This document shows positions 41,724 through 50,599 of a stretch of DNA of 64,000 nt, in pieces (the first letter of the stretch is position 1; each line of letters starts with the position of its first letter). The translations under genes and the position numbers were made by a program. The stretch lies in the NCBI RefSeq assembly GCF_023074055.1, contig NZ_JADPKR010000115.1, positions 1 through 64,000 of the forward strand, written 5' to 3'. This DNA comes from Bradyrhizobium sp. 141. GTDB lineage: Bacteria; Pseudomonadota; Alphaproteobacteria; Rhizobiales; Xanthobacteraceae. The notes under the pieces were generated by a model that did no database searches, was not told the origin of the DNA, and saw nothing but the letters and a program-made list of their open reading frames with translations.

Positions 41724-41900
41724 TCAAGACACGAGCCAGTTGAAGAACGCCATCGCGCCCCAGACCAGCCCGGCGATCCAGGCCAGCATCACGATGCCGA
41801 TGGTGCCGAGATAGGCGACGCCGACCAGATCTCTCCTGGGTCGTTGCGTCGGGACGTTGGCTGAGGCTGCTGCGTCTCGTGTCATGACGGAAAACACCAT
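41724..41900 (-). CDS. small tail-anchored membrane protein
   Basis: 58 aa from ATG 41900 with GAGG 7 bases before it. The polar N-terminal half precedes a helix ending Met-Leu-Ala-Trp-Ile-Ala-Gly-Leu-Val-Trp-Gly-Ala-Met-Ala-Phe-Phe-Asn-Trp-Leu. The end is similar to that of the protein at 17752 (Ala-Trp-Ile-Ala...Asn-Trp-Leu). Unknown function. Confidence 0.55.
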   Translation of the reverse strand: MVFSVMTRDAAASANVPTQRPRRDLVGVAYLGTIGIVMLAWIAGLVWGAMAFFNWLVS

Positions 41901-42145
41901 CGATGTCCTCGCGCGCTCCTGAAAGCGTCGAGACAATGTTTAGCCGAGATGCAGGGCCGAGACTGTGACGCCATTCACAGATCGTCCGAATGAAGCCCAT
42001 CCGCATGGCTTCGCAATCAGCGCATGCATACGATGAGGCGAGGGTGCCTGAACGCTCGCCCAGCCAGGAAACCGTGACGTTACCCCGCAATCATACGGAC
42101 GAAATTGCCACGCGCTTGTCCAGATGGCCGGCTAGAATCGACCTC

Positions 42146-42295
42146 ATGTGTCCCAAGTACGACCCACAGCATGAAGCCGAGGCCGCTATGAAGCGGGCTG
42201 CGGCATCGGAAGGCGTCGATCGGCAACGCTTGATCCAGCTGGCCTTGGCTTGGCACGAGCTCGCCCGCGATCGGCGCGACGAGCGGGCGGACTGA
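42146..42295 (+). CDS. small helical hypothetical protein
   Basis: 49 aa, charged and helical (Ala-Glu-Ala-Ala-Met-Lys-Arg-Ala-Ala-Ala...Leu-Ala-Trp-His-Glu-Leu-Ala-Arg-Asp-Arg). The frame is open back to 41990, but the extra residues look non-coding. No good ribosome site, so the start is uncertain. Unrecognised. Confidence 0.4.
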   Translation: MCPKYDPQHEAEAAMKRAAASEGVDRQRLIQLALAWHELARDRRDERAD

Positions 42296-42361
42296 GGGTC
42301 GTCTCGGGGAGATGTGATGATGACAGGCCGAGGTCGGTCGGCCCGTTGATCTGCATGAGAA

Positions 42362-42392
42362 GGCCCCGTGCTCGGGGGACAAGCACGGGGCC
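42362..42392. terminator. 11-bp GC hairpin
   Basis: GGCCCCGTGCT (42362-42372) pairs perfectly with 42382-42392. It lies 66 bases after the stop of the small helical gene. Plus-strand sequence after it is CTTC, so T-run support is weak. Confidence 0.45.
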
Positions 42393-42551
42393 CTTCAAAG
42401 CCGACCGGGGCTGGGAGGTCGGCACCACTTGATTTCGTGCATTCCAACGTGCCGGTCGTGATCTCGTTCCACGCTGCCTTCGCATTTTATTGGGCCGCGG
42501 TTCGCTCGCGCTTAAATAGGAACACTCGTTCCTTGCGGACGTTGGCCGGCT

Positions 42552-42764
42552 ATGACCGACACCGAATTACGCGCACAGTCTTTCCAGATTGCCTGGAAAT
42601 ATCTCGATCGATCCGGCCTGCTCACAGGTGAGCACAGGGAGGCAGCTCGCTTCATCCTGAACAGAATCGACCGCATGATGCTGCGCGGAGAGCGGCGCAG
42701 ACTGCTGCTGTCGAATGCCGCGATCGATGCTTATCGGCTGCGGCCCGTGCTTGTGAACGCATGA
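42552..42764 (+). CDS. small helical hypothetical protein
   Basis: 70 aa, basic and helical throughout: Phe-Gln-Ile-Ala-Trp-Lys-Tyr-Leu-Asp-Arg-Ser-Gly...Phe-Ile-Leu-Asn-Arg-Ile-Asp-Arg-Met-Met. The spacing of hydrophobics suggests a three-helix bundle. The protein-like sequence supports it; the ribosome site is poor. Unrecognised. Confidence 0.5.
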   Translation: MTDTELRAQSFQIAWKYLDRSGLLTGEHREAARFILNRIDRMMLRGERRRLLLSNAAIDAYRLRPVLVNA

Positions 42765-42783
42765 TCGGCATGGACGCAACCAG

Positions 42784-42862
42784 TCGTTAACGAACGCTCC
42801 GCACCTGATTTTGCGATCGCGATTCGTGCCTTGCGAACGAAGCGGAGTCGGATCGTGAACAA
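42784..42862. repeat. dispersed 77-bp repeat, copy 3 (diverged)
   Basis: GTTAACGAACGCTCCGCACC, GCGATTCGTGCCTTGCGAACGAA and GGAGTCGGATCGTGAACA occur in the same order as the copies at 12873 and 13231, about 29 kb away. It ends just before the terminator of the DUF2171 gene. Confidence 0.6.
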
Positions 42863-42863
42863 A

Positions 42864-42886
42864 CAAAAAGCCCCCGAAGGGGCTCA
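42864..42886 (-). terminator. intrinsic terminator of DUF2171 gene
   Basis: Minus-strand AGCCCC-TTCG-GGGGCT stem followed by TTTTTG, 5 bases after the stop codon. Confidence 0.85.
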
Positions 42887-42890
42887 GTGT

Positions 42891-43118
42891 CTAGGCGGCT
42901 TCCGTCTTCGGTACGGCGTCGGCATTCACTGAAAGCTTGACGACATCGCCTTCGACGGCACCGACATATTTCGTGTCGATGTAGTGATGATGGTCCTTGT
43001 GACCTTCCGGGCTGTCCTTGCGCGTCAGCTTGATTCGGTTGCCCTCGACGCGGTCGACGGTGCCGACATGTGCGCCGTCCTTGCCGATGATTTTCATGTG
43101 CTCTCTGATGTCAGCCAT
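42891..43118 (-). CDS. DUF2171 domain protein
   Basis: 75 aa PRC-barrel-like small protein: Ile-Arg-Glu-His-Met-Lys-Ile-Ile-Gly-Lys-Asp-Gly-Ala-His-Val-Gly-Thr-Val-Asp-Arg-Val-Glu-Gly (split here at each strand), then Asp-His-His-His-Tyr-Ile and a final Val-Lys-Leu-Ser-Val. AGGAGGACA precedes the ATG and a terminator follows, so it is monocistronic. The family is stress-associated in many alphaproteobacteria; mechanism unknown. Confidence 0.8.
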   Translation of the reverse strand: MADIREHMKIIGKDGAHVGTVDRVEGNRIKLTRKDSPEGHKDHHHYIDTKYVGAVEGDVVKLSVNADAVPKTEAA

Positions 43119-43155
43119 GTTGTCCTCCTTGCATAGGTCTCAACTGCCGACACCG

Positions 43156-44505
43156 ATGTTCGTTGCAGCAGACGGGCGTTTGGACCCAAGGCGGTTTCCG
43201 CACGTTGAACCTCCGCGCATGGAGACCATTCAGGCCTATCTGGAACGGAAGCATGAGGAGCTCAGGCTGTTGAACGACTGCCTGAGACATCGGCTTGATC
43301 TGGCGCGTCCGCGTTCCGTCGACGACATCGTCAGGTCCAAATTCCAGATCACTGCGGCGCTGAGGGCGGAGCAGGAGCTGCACGACTGGAAAGCGACCGA
43401 GACAGCCTGGTCGCATACGGCCGATCGCGTCAGCGGGCCCTTCGAGTTCAGTTACGATTACCAGCGAGCGGACCTTACGGTGCGCGGGCCTTCATTCTAT
43501 GAGTTCGACTGCGGCTGCGCGAGCACGGCGATCTATACTGCCTCAGGCATGGCCGCGATCTCCGCCGTGCTGCTGGCCTCCGCGCACATCGTCGAGAAGG
43601 CTGATATTCTGGTGCTTCCAGGCTCCTACGGCGAGACGCTGGAGCTGATCCGGGGCTTTGTTCCTCATTTGCGGCCCGTGGCTTTGAGTCTGCCGCTGGG
43701 CGATGCGTTTGCTTCGGGGAATTCGCCGCGAATTCTCTTGTTGGATTCCTGCTCCCGCGCGGGCGCTTTCGAGGCCGCGCTCCGAAGTGACGGCTCGGGT
43801 CTCGATCTTCTGGTTTTCGATACGACATGCTTCGCCGGCCGTTCGGGCCGGATCAGGCGTGTCCTGAGGTGGGCCCGGCGGTACGAAACTCCGCTGGTGC
43901 TGGTGCGAAGCCACAACAAGCTCGATTCGCTCGGGGCGGAATATGGCCGGCTCGGCTCGGCCGTCTTCGTGCACGGGAATGAGCCCCGGCAGCGGGCAGG
44001 ACGCCCTGAATGGACACGTCTCGCGTCCGAGACCCGCAACGCGGTGCGACTTCTCGGCGGAGCGGCGTTGCCGGCGCATTTCCCGCCCTTCGTGGGCAGC
44101 GCGGCCTACTTGGCCCTCACGAAGCGGCGCGTTGCGGCGATCTTGCACAACAGCCGAAGCATGGCTCGATATTTTGCTGCGCAGCTCCCGGCACTATCGG
44201 CCGAACTCCATTTCACCCACGGTCTCTACGTCACCCTCAGGGGCAAGCGTCCGCTCGACGAGGCGAGCGCGCGGCAGGCCGCCGAGGACATGAGCAACGA
44301 ACTGCGCGCAGAAGGCTTCCCGATCCGCCACGCCGGCAGCTTCGGTTTCGACTTCGCCGCGACCGAGTGGTTTCACGACGCGACCACGGATCAGTACAGC
44401 GTCCGGGTGACGGTCCCGGATCTGCCGACGGAGCTGTGGGACGATCTCACCGCCTCGGTTGCGCGGTGGTGGCGGGCCCATCAGTGGGCGGGGGGAGAAG
44501 CTTGA
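43156..44505 (+). CDS. PLP-dependent enzyme-like protein (Cys/Met metabolism fold)
   Basis: 449 aa with a fold-type I pattern: Ala-Ser-Gly-Met-Ala-Ala-Ile (129-135) at the cofactor phosphate loop, Phe-Asp222-Thr-Thr where the pyridine-binding Asp sits, and Ser-His-Asn-Lys255 in the position of the PLP lysine. An N-terminal ~90-residue helical extension is unusual. The similarity to cystathionine gamma-synthase-type enzymes is weak, and the product is unknown. It stands alone, divergent from the DUF2171 gene, and could belong to a specialised metabolite pathway. An internal Met at 43219 is an alternative start. Confidence 0.6.
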   Translation: MFVAADGRLDPRRFPHVEPPRMETIQAYLERKHEELRLLNDCLRHRLDLARPRSVDDIVRSKFQITAALRAEQELHDWKATETAWSHTADRVSGPFEFSYDYQRADLTVRGPSFYEFDCGCASTAIYTASGMAAISAVLLASAHIVEKADILVLPGSYGETLELIRGFVPHLRPVALSLPLGDAFASGNSPRILLLDSCSRAGAFEAALRSDGSGLDLLVFDTTCFAGRSGRIRRVLRWARRYETPLVLVRSHNKLDSLGAEYGRLGSAVFVHGNEPRQRAGRPEWTRLASETRNAVRLLGGAALPAHFPPFVGSAAYLALTKRRVAAILHNSRSMARYFAAQLPALSAELHFTHGLYVTLRGKRPLDEASARQAAEDMSNELRAEGFPIRHAGSFGFDFAATEWFHDATTDQYSVRVTVPDLPTELWDDLTASVARWWRAHQWAGGEA

Positions 44506-44538
44506 GTGTTTGGCGACAGGGCGAGGAAGGCGCCTCAA

Positions 44539-44781
44539 TCAGTCGACCGCCAGGCAATGCTCCAGCTCCGGCTTGTCGTGGCCGCGACGGGCCCATTCCT
44601 GAACGGCAAAGGCGAGGTGATGCTGGCCCATCGCACCGCCAATGATAGAGGCCTGAGCCACCTTGATGGGCTTCGTGACCACGCTGGTGTTCACCACGCC
44701 TGCGTCGATTGCCAGGTACGACATCGCGACGATCGCCACCGCAGATGCGATAGCCATTCTAGTCCACTCGGAAGGCGGCAT
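44539..44781 (-). CDS. exported small hypothetical protein
   Basis: 80 aa with a signal-like hydrophobic helix (about residues 10-28) and a mature part containing Ala-Ser-Ile-Ile-Gly-Gly-Ala-Met and one Cys near the end. AAGGA lies 6 bases before ATG 44781. Convergent with the PLP gene. Unrecognised. Confidence 0.55.
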   Translation of the reverse strand: MPPSEWTRMAIASAVAIVAMSYLAIDAGVVNTSVVTKPIKVAQASIIGGAMGQHHLAFAVQEWARRGHDKPELEHCLAVD

Positions 44782-44912
44782 TAAAATCCTTATCGGGCGC
44801 ACTGCGCCCGGCGCTTAGATAAGGCTGATCTGCGCGTTTCAAAGCCCGCGGCGAGGGGACCCACGCGTTCGTGAAGGGCGGGCGACGGACAAGGTTGATT
44901 GGTAAACGTGGC

Positions 44913-44989
44913 TGGCGATCCCGGCAGGACTCGAACCTGCAACCCGCGGAGTAGAAATCCGCTACTCTATCCAGTTGAGCTACGGGACC
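44913..44989 (-). tRNA. tRNA-Arg (TCT)
   Basis: 77 nt with encoded CCA. The anticodon stem is GCGGA/TCCGC with loop TTTCTAC (anticodon TCT), the acceptor GGTCCCG/CGGGATC, and the T-loop TTCGAGT. Confidence 0.95.
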
Positions 44990-45394
44990 GTCTGGAGCCG
45001 CCCCGGTTTGGGGGCTGGCTGTTCATCTACCATGCCATTATGAAAAATATCGTCGTTCGCCAAGCCTGAACCGAACCCTTTTCCTCAATGCCGCGACAAA
45101 GCGGAACGGTGGCGTGTCAGGGTGCCGGGTTGAGCGGCAGCGGACTGGACGATGGATCACATCGCCGGTGACGCTGAATAGCTTCCGGGATGCGGCCGCC
45201 GGTCGACGGGTCTGGTATTGTTGCGCCATCAGGACGGCGTGCGCGGCACTATCTTGATCGGTCTCCTCTGGGCTTGCCCTTGTCATGGCGAATGCGACGA
45301 TTTGCAGCTTTGGTTCCATCGCCTTCAGTCTGTCACCTTTCCGCGCATTTCATGCTGCCTGCGGGCGGCTGTCCGCAATTTCCAGGAGTCCATC
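44990..45394. other. 405-bp region without a gene
   Basis: It lies between the tRNA-Arg promoter side and the macroglobulin gene. A short GC hairpin lies at about 44996-45020. Open frames here run into the macroglobulin frame but have no ribosome site or similarity. It should contain the promoters of both flanking genes. Confidence 0.4.
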
Positions 45395-48300
45395 ATGATC
45401 GGTCTTGTTCGCGCCGTCACACTCTGCGCCGCGCTGGCGCTCGGCCTCAGCGCAGCGCAGGCGGCTGACAAAGCCTTCAAGCGCGACGATCTCGCCGATT
45501 CCGCCATCAAGCTGGAGGCGCAGATCAAGAGCGAAGCGGGGCCGGTCGCCAAGACCAATGCGACGCTGAAGACGGATGCCGACGCCGCCTTCCGGCGCAA
45601 TGACTACCGCACGGGGCTGTCGGTGCTCGGCCAGATCGCGGCCACCACGCCGGAGGATACCGGCAATTGGCTGCGGCTCGCCAAGGTCATTTTCCAGATC
45701 TCGCCGAAAAGCTCGAGCGAGCAGACCTTCCTGCTGGAGCGCGCCTCGACCGCCGCCTACATTGCCTATCAGCGGGCCGGCAATCCGGGCGAGGAGGCGG
45801 ACGCGCTTGCCGTGCTCGGCAAGTCGCTGGCGGAACGCAAATTGTGGCGGCCGGCGCTGGACGCGCTGCGGCTGTCGCTCGACATGCGCGAGGTCGCCGA
45901 CGTCCGCGGCCAATATGAGAAAATGCGCGATGAGCACGGCTTTCGGCTGCTCGACTACACCGTCGACTCGGATTCGGCGAGCCCGCGCGCCTGCTTCCAG
46001 TTCTCGGAGGAGCTGGCAAAGCGTACCGACTTCGCGCCGTTCCTCGCGCTCGCGGGCCAGGACAAGCCGGCACTGTCGGCCGAAGGCAAGCAGCTCTGCG
46101 TGGACGGGCTGAAGCACGGCGAGCGCTACAACATCAATCTGCGCGCCGGCCTGCCGTCCACCGTGAAGGAAGGCCTGCCGAAATCGGCCGAGTTCAACGT
46201 CTATGTGCGCGACCGCAAACCCTTCGTGCGCTTCACCAGCCGGGCCTATGTGCTCCCCAGGACCGGCCAGCGCGGCATTCCCGTGGTCAGCGTCAACACG
46301 CCCGCGGTCAATATCAACGTGTTCCGGATCGGTGACCGCAACCTGATCAACACAGTGGTCGACAGCGACTTCCAGAAGACGCTGTCCAAGTATCAGCTCA
46401 GCGATCTCGGCGACGAGCGCGGCGTCAAGGTCTGGACCGGCGAGCTCGCGACCGCGATGACGCTGAACCAGGACGTCACCACGGCATTCCCGGTCGATCA
46501 GGCCCTCGGCGAGCTTCAGCCGGGCGTCTATGTGATGACGGCCGCCGCCAAGGGCCCAGGCTCGGACGACGAGTACCAGCTCGCCACGCAATGGTTCATC
46601 GTCTCCGATCTCGGGGTGGCGGCCTATTCCGGCAACGACGGTATCCACGTGTTCGTCAACTCGCTGGCTTCGACCGATCCGATCGGCAAGGCCGAGGTGC
46701 GGCTGGTTGCCCGCAACAACGAGATCCTGGCCACCCGCAAGACCGACGAGTCCGGGCACGTGCTGTTCGAGGCCGGCCTTGCGCGCGGCGAGGGCGGCCT
46801 GTCGCCGGCGATGCTCACCGTGACCGGCGAGAAGGCCGATTATGCCTTCCTCAGCCTGAAGTCCTCTGCCTTCGACCTGTCCGACCGCGGCGTCTCCGGC
46901 CGCGCGGTGCCTGCCGGCGCCGACGCGTTCGTTTATGCCGAGCGTGGTGTCTACCGCTCCAGCGAGACCGTCTATCTCACCGCGCTCTTGCGCGACGGGC
47001 AGGGCAATGCCGTCGCCGGCGGGCCCCTGACAATGGTGATCGAGCGTCCCGACGGCGTCGAATTCCGCCGCGCCGTGCTGTCTGATCAGGGCGCCGGCGG
47101 CCGCACGCTGGCCGTGACGCTCAATTCGGCTGTGCCGACCGGGACCTGGCGGGTGCGTGCCTTCACCGACCCGAAGGGCTCCTCGGTCGGCGAGACCACC
47201 TTCATGGTCGAGGATTACGTCCCCGACAGGATCGAATTCGATTTGTCCGCCAAGGACAAGCTGATCAAGGCTAACGCTCCAGTGGAGCTTAAGGCGGACG
47301 GCCATTTCCTTTATGGCGCGCCGGCTTCGGGCCTCCAGCTCGAAGGCGACATGCTGGTCGCGCCCGCGAGCGAACGCCCGGGCTTTGCCGGTTACCAGTT
47401 CGGCGTCGCCGACGAGGAGACCACCTCGAACGAGCGCACGCCGCTGGAGAACCTGCCGGAAGCCGACGCCAATGGCGTTGCGACCTTCCCGGTGACGCTG
47501 GACAAGCAGCCGGCCTCGACCCGTCCGCAGGAGGCCCAGGTCTTCGTCCGCATGGTCGAGACCGGCGGCCGCGCCGTCGAGCGCAAGATCGTGCTGCCGG
47601 TCGCGCCCACCGCGGCGCAGATCGGCGTCAAGCCGCTGTTCGGCGACAAGAACGTCGCCGAGGGCGACAAGGCCGAGTTCGACATCGTGTTCGTCTCGCC
47701 CGAGGGTGAGAGGCTGCGCCGCGACGGCCTGCGCTACGAGCTCCTGAAGATGGAGTCGCGCTATCAATGGTATCGCCAGAACAATTACTGGGAGTACGAG
47801 CCGGTCAAGTCGACCTCGCGCGTTGCCGATGGTGACGTGACTGTTGCGGCCGACAAGCCGGCGCGGCTTTCGCTGGCCCCCCAGCCTGGCCGCTACCGGC
47901 TTGATGTGAAGTCGAACGAGGCCGATGGCCCGGTGACCTCGGTCCAGTTCGACGTCGGCTGGTATTCCGACGGCAGTGCCGACACGCCGGACCTGCTGGA
48001 GACCTCGATCGACAAGCCGCAATATTCCTCCGGTGACACCATGACGGTGTCGGTCAATGTCCGCAGCGCCGGCAAGCTGACCATCAACGTGCTCGGCGAT
48101 CGCCTGCTGACAACGCAGACCATCGACGTCAAGGAGGGCACTGCCCAGCTGAAGCTCCCGATCGGCAAGGATTGGGGCACCGGTGCCTACGTCGTGGCGA
48201 CGCTGCGCCGCCCGCTCGATGCCGCTGCCCAGCGCATGCCGGGCCGGGCGATCGGGCTGAAATGGTTCAGCATCGACAAGCAGACCCGCACGTTGCAGGT

Positions 48301-50599
48301 GAAGCTGTCGCCGCCGGCCCTGATCCGGCCCAACGCGACGTTGAAGATCCCGGTCAAGCTCGACGGGCTCAATCCGGGCGAGGACGCCAAGATCGTCATC
48401 GCGGCGGTCGACGTCGGCATCCTCAACCTCACCAATTACAAGCCGCCGGCTCCAGACGATTACTATCTCGGCCAGCGCCGCCTGAGTGCCGAGATCCGCG
48501 ACCTCTATGGGCAGCTGATCGACGGCATGTCCGGCACGCGCGGCCAGATCAAGTCCGGCGGTGACGCCGGTGCTGGCGAGCTCCAGGGCTCGCCGCCCGC
48601 GCAAAAGCCGCTGGCGCTGTATTCGGGCATCGTCACCGTCGCCGCTGACGGCACGGCCGAAGTGAGCTTCGACATTCCGGAGTTCGCCGGCACCGCGCGC
48701 GTGATGGCGGTGGCGTGGACCGCGACCAAGCTCGGCCGCGCCAACACCGATGTCGTGATCCGCGACCCCGTGGTGCTGACCACGACGCTGCCGCGCTTCC
48801 TGCTCAATGGTGACCGCGGCACGGTCAATCTCGAGATCGACAACGTCGAGGGCCAGGCCGGCGACTACGTCATCAACGTGAAGACCGGCGGCCCGGTGAA
48901 GATGACGGGCAATCCCGCGACCACGGTCAAGCTCGCCGCCAAGCAGCGCAACTCCTTCGCACTCGCGATCGATGCGACCGCGGCGGGGCCGGCGACGCTC
49001 GACGTCGACATCAAGGGCCCGAACGGCCTGGCGCTGGCGCGCCACTATGTGCTCGACGTCAAGGCCGCGACGCAGGTGCTGGCGCGTCGTTCGATCCGGA
49101 CGCTGGCAAAGGGCGAGAGCCTGACGCTGACCTCGGACATGTTCTCCGACCTCGTGCCGGGCACCGGCAGCGTCTCGGTCTCGGCGAGCCTGTCGACCGC
49201 GCTCGACGCCGCGACGATCCTCAAGGCGCTCGATCGCTATCCCTATGGCTGCTCGGAGCAGATCACGAGCCGCGCCTTGCCGCTGCTCTACGTCAACGAT
49301 CTTGCGGCCGGCGCGCATCTGGCGATGGACACCGAGGTCGACCAGCGCATCCGCGACGCGATCGAGCGGCTTTTGGCTCGTCAGGGCTCCAATGGCTCGT
49401 TCGGCCTGTGGTCGGCGGGCGGCGACGATGCCTGGCTGGACGCCTATGTCACGGACTTCCTGACCCGCGCCCGCGAGAAGGGTTTTGTGGTGCCGGACGT
49501 GCTGTTCAAGAACGCGCTCGACCGTATCCGCAACTCCGTCGTCAACGGCAACGAGCCGGAGAAGGACGGCGGGCGCGATCTCGCCTACGGCCTCTACGTG
49601 CTCGCGCGCAACGGCGCGGCGCCCATCGGCGATCTCCGCTATCTCGCAGATACCAAGCTTGCCAATCTCGCAACGCCGATTGCGAAGTCGCAGCTTGCGG
49701 CGGCACTCGCTCTCGTTGGCGACCGCAACCGCGCCGAGCGGGTCTATGGTGCCGCGCTCGACAGCCTGGCGCCGAAGCCGGTGCTGGAGTTCGGCCGCAC
49801 CGACTACGGCTCGCAGCTTCGCGATGCCGCAGCTTTGGTGTCGCTTGCCAGCGAAGGCAATGCGCCGAAGGCGACGCTGACGCAGGCGGTGTCGCGGGTC
49901 GAGACGGCGCGCGGGCTGACGCCCTACACGTCTACGCAGGAGAATGCGTGGCTGGTGCTCGCCGCACGTGCGCTCGCCAAGGAGAACCTGTCCATGGAAG
50001 TGGACGGCCAGCCGGTCAAGACCGCGCTCTATCGCAGCTACAAGGCTGTGACGCTGGAGGGCAGGCCGCTGAAGATCACCAACACCGGCGATGCGCCGGT
50101 GCAGGCGGTGGTCTCGGTGTCGGGCTCGCCGGTGACGCCGGAGCCGGCGGCGTCAAACGGCTTCAAGATCGAGCGCAATTACTTCACGCTCGACGGCAAG
50201 CCAGCCGACATCAGCAAGGTCAAGCAGAACCAGCGCTTCGCGGTGGTGCTGAAGATCACCGAGGCCAAGCCGGAGTACGGCCACATCATGGTGTCCGACT
50301 ATCTGCCTGCGGGCCTCGAGATCGACAACCCGAAGCTGGTGTCGTCGGGTGACAGCGGCACGCTGGACTGGATCGAGGACGGCGAGGAGCCTGAAGATAC
50401 CGAGTTCCGCGACGACCGCTTCACCGCGGCGGTCGATCGCGCCTCGAACTCCAAATCGGTCTTCACGGTCGCCTATATCGTGCGCGCCGTGTCGCCGGGC
50501 AAATACGTGCTGCCGCAGGCCTATGTCGAGGACATGTACAATCCCTCGCGCTATGGCCGGACGGGCACGGGTAATGTTGAGGTGCGGGCGGCGAAGTGA
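45395..50599 (+). CDS. alpha-2-macroglobulin family protein (ECAM)
   Basis: 1734 aa. Signal peptide (1-23) and a helical N-terminal region, then a chain of MG beta-sandwich domains. The bait/A2M segments follow, and a thioester domain with Cys1286-Ser-Glu-Gln after Pro-Tyr-Gly, where a Cys-Gln thioester forms. The C-terminal domain follows. Periplasmic bacterial macroglobulins are thought to trap proteases that enter the periplasm. AGGAG lies 8 bases before the chosen ATG; the longer frame has no signal peptide. Its stop overlaps the pbpC start, the standard partnership of yfhM-type and pbpC genes. Confidence 0.93.
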   Translation: MIGLVRAVTLCAALALGLSAAQAADKAFKRDDLADSAIKLEAQIKSEAGPVAKTNATLKTDADAAFRRNDYRTGLSVLGQIAATTPEDTGNWLRLAKVIFQISPKSSSEQTFLLERASTAAYIAYQRAGNPGEEADALAVLGKSLAERKLWRPALDALRLSLDMREVADVRGQYEKMRDEHGFRLLDYTVDSDSASPRACFQFSEELAKRTDFAPFLALAGQDKPALSAEGKQLCVDGLKHGERYNINLRAGLPSTVKEGLPKSAEFNVYVRDRKPFVRFTSRAYVLPRTGQRGIPVVSVNTPAVNINVFRIGDRNLINTVVDSDFQKTLSKYQLSDLGDERGVKVWTGELATAMTLNQDVTTAFPVDQALGELQPGVYVMTAAAKGPGSDDEYQLATQWFIVSDLGVAAYSGNDGIHVFVNSLASTDPIGKAEVRLVARNNEILATRKTDESGHVLFEAGLARGEGGLSPAMLTVTGEKADYAFLSLKSSAFDLSDRGVSGRAVPAGADAFVYAERGVYRSSETVYLTALLRDGQGNAVAGGPLTMVIERPDGVEFRRAVLSDQGAGGRTLAVTLNSAVPTGTWRVRAFTDPKGSSVGETTFMVEDYVPDRIEFDLSAKDKLIKANAPVELKADGHFLYGAPASGLQLEGDMLVAPASERPGFAGYQFGVADEETTSNERTPLENLPEADANGVATFPVTLDKQPASTRPQEAQVFVRMVETGGRAVERKIVLPVAPTAAQIGVKPLFGDKNVAEGDKAEFDIVFVSPEGERLRRDGLRYELLKMESRYQWYRQNNYWEYEPVKSTSRVADGDVTVAADKPARLSLAPQPGRYRLDVKSNEADGPVTSVQFDVGWYSDGSADTPDLLETSIDKPQYSSGDTMTVSVNVRSAGKLTINVLGDRLLTTQTIDVKEGTAQLKLPIGKDWGTGAYVVATLRRPLDAAAQRMPGRAIGLKWFSIDKQTRTLQVKLSPPALIRPNATLKIPVKLDGLNPGEDAKIVIAAVDVGILNLTNYKPPAPDDYYLGQRRLSAEIRDLYGQLIDGMSGTRGQIKSGGDAGAGELQGSPPAQKPLALYSGIVTVAADGTAEVSFDIPEFAGTARVMAVAWTATKLGRANTDVVIRDPVVLTTTLPRFLLNGDRGTVNLEIDNVEGQAGDYVINVKTGGPVKMTGNPATTVKLAAKQRNSFALAIDATAAGPATLDVDIKGPNGLALARHYVLDVKAATQVLARRSIRTLAKGESLTLTSDMFSDLVPGTGSVSVSASLSTALDAATILKALDRYPYGCSEQITSRALPLLYVNDLAAGAHLAMDTEVDQRIRDAIERLLARQGSNGSFGLWSAGGDDAWLDAYVTDFLTRAREKGFVVPDVLFKNALDRIRNSVVNGNEPEKDGGRDLAYGLYVLARNGAAPIGDLRYLADTKLANLATPIAKSQLAAALALVGDRNRAERVYGAALDSLAPKPVLEFGRTDYGSQLRDAAALVSLASEGNAPKATLTQAVSRVETARGLTPYTSTQENAWLVLAARALAKENLSMEVDGQPVKTALYRSYKAVTLEGRPLKITNTGDAPVQAVVSVSGSPVTPEPAASNGFKIERNYFTLDGKPADISKVKQNQRFAVVLKITEAKPEYGHIMVSDYLPAGLEIDNPKLVSSGDSGTLDWIEDGEEPEDTEFRDDRFTAAVDRASNSKSVFTVAYIVRAVSPGKYVLPQAYVEDMYNPSRYGRTGTGNVEVRAAK

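Noticed and set aside
45350..49318. A 1322-codon open frame on the minus strand opposite the macroglobulin gene.
   Set aside because: It has no start signal or family similarity. The plus strand encodes a full macroglobulin with a signal peptide and thioester motif. Long antisense frames are expected at this GC content.
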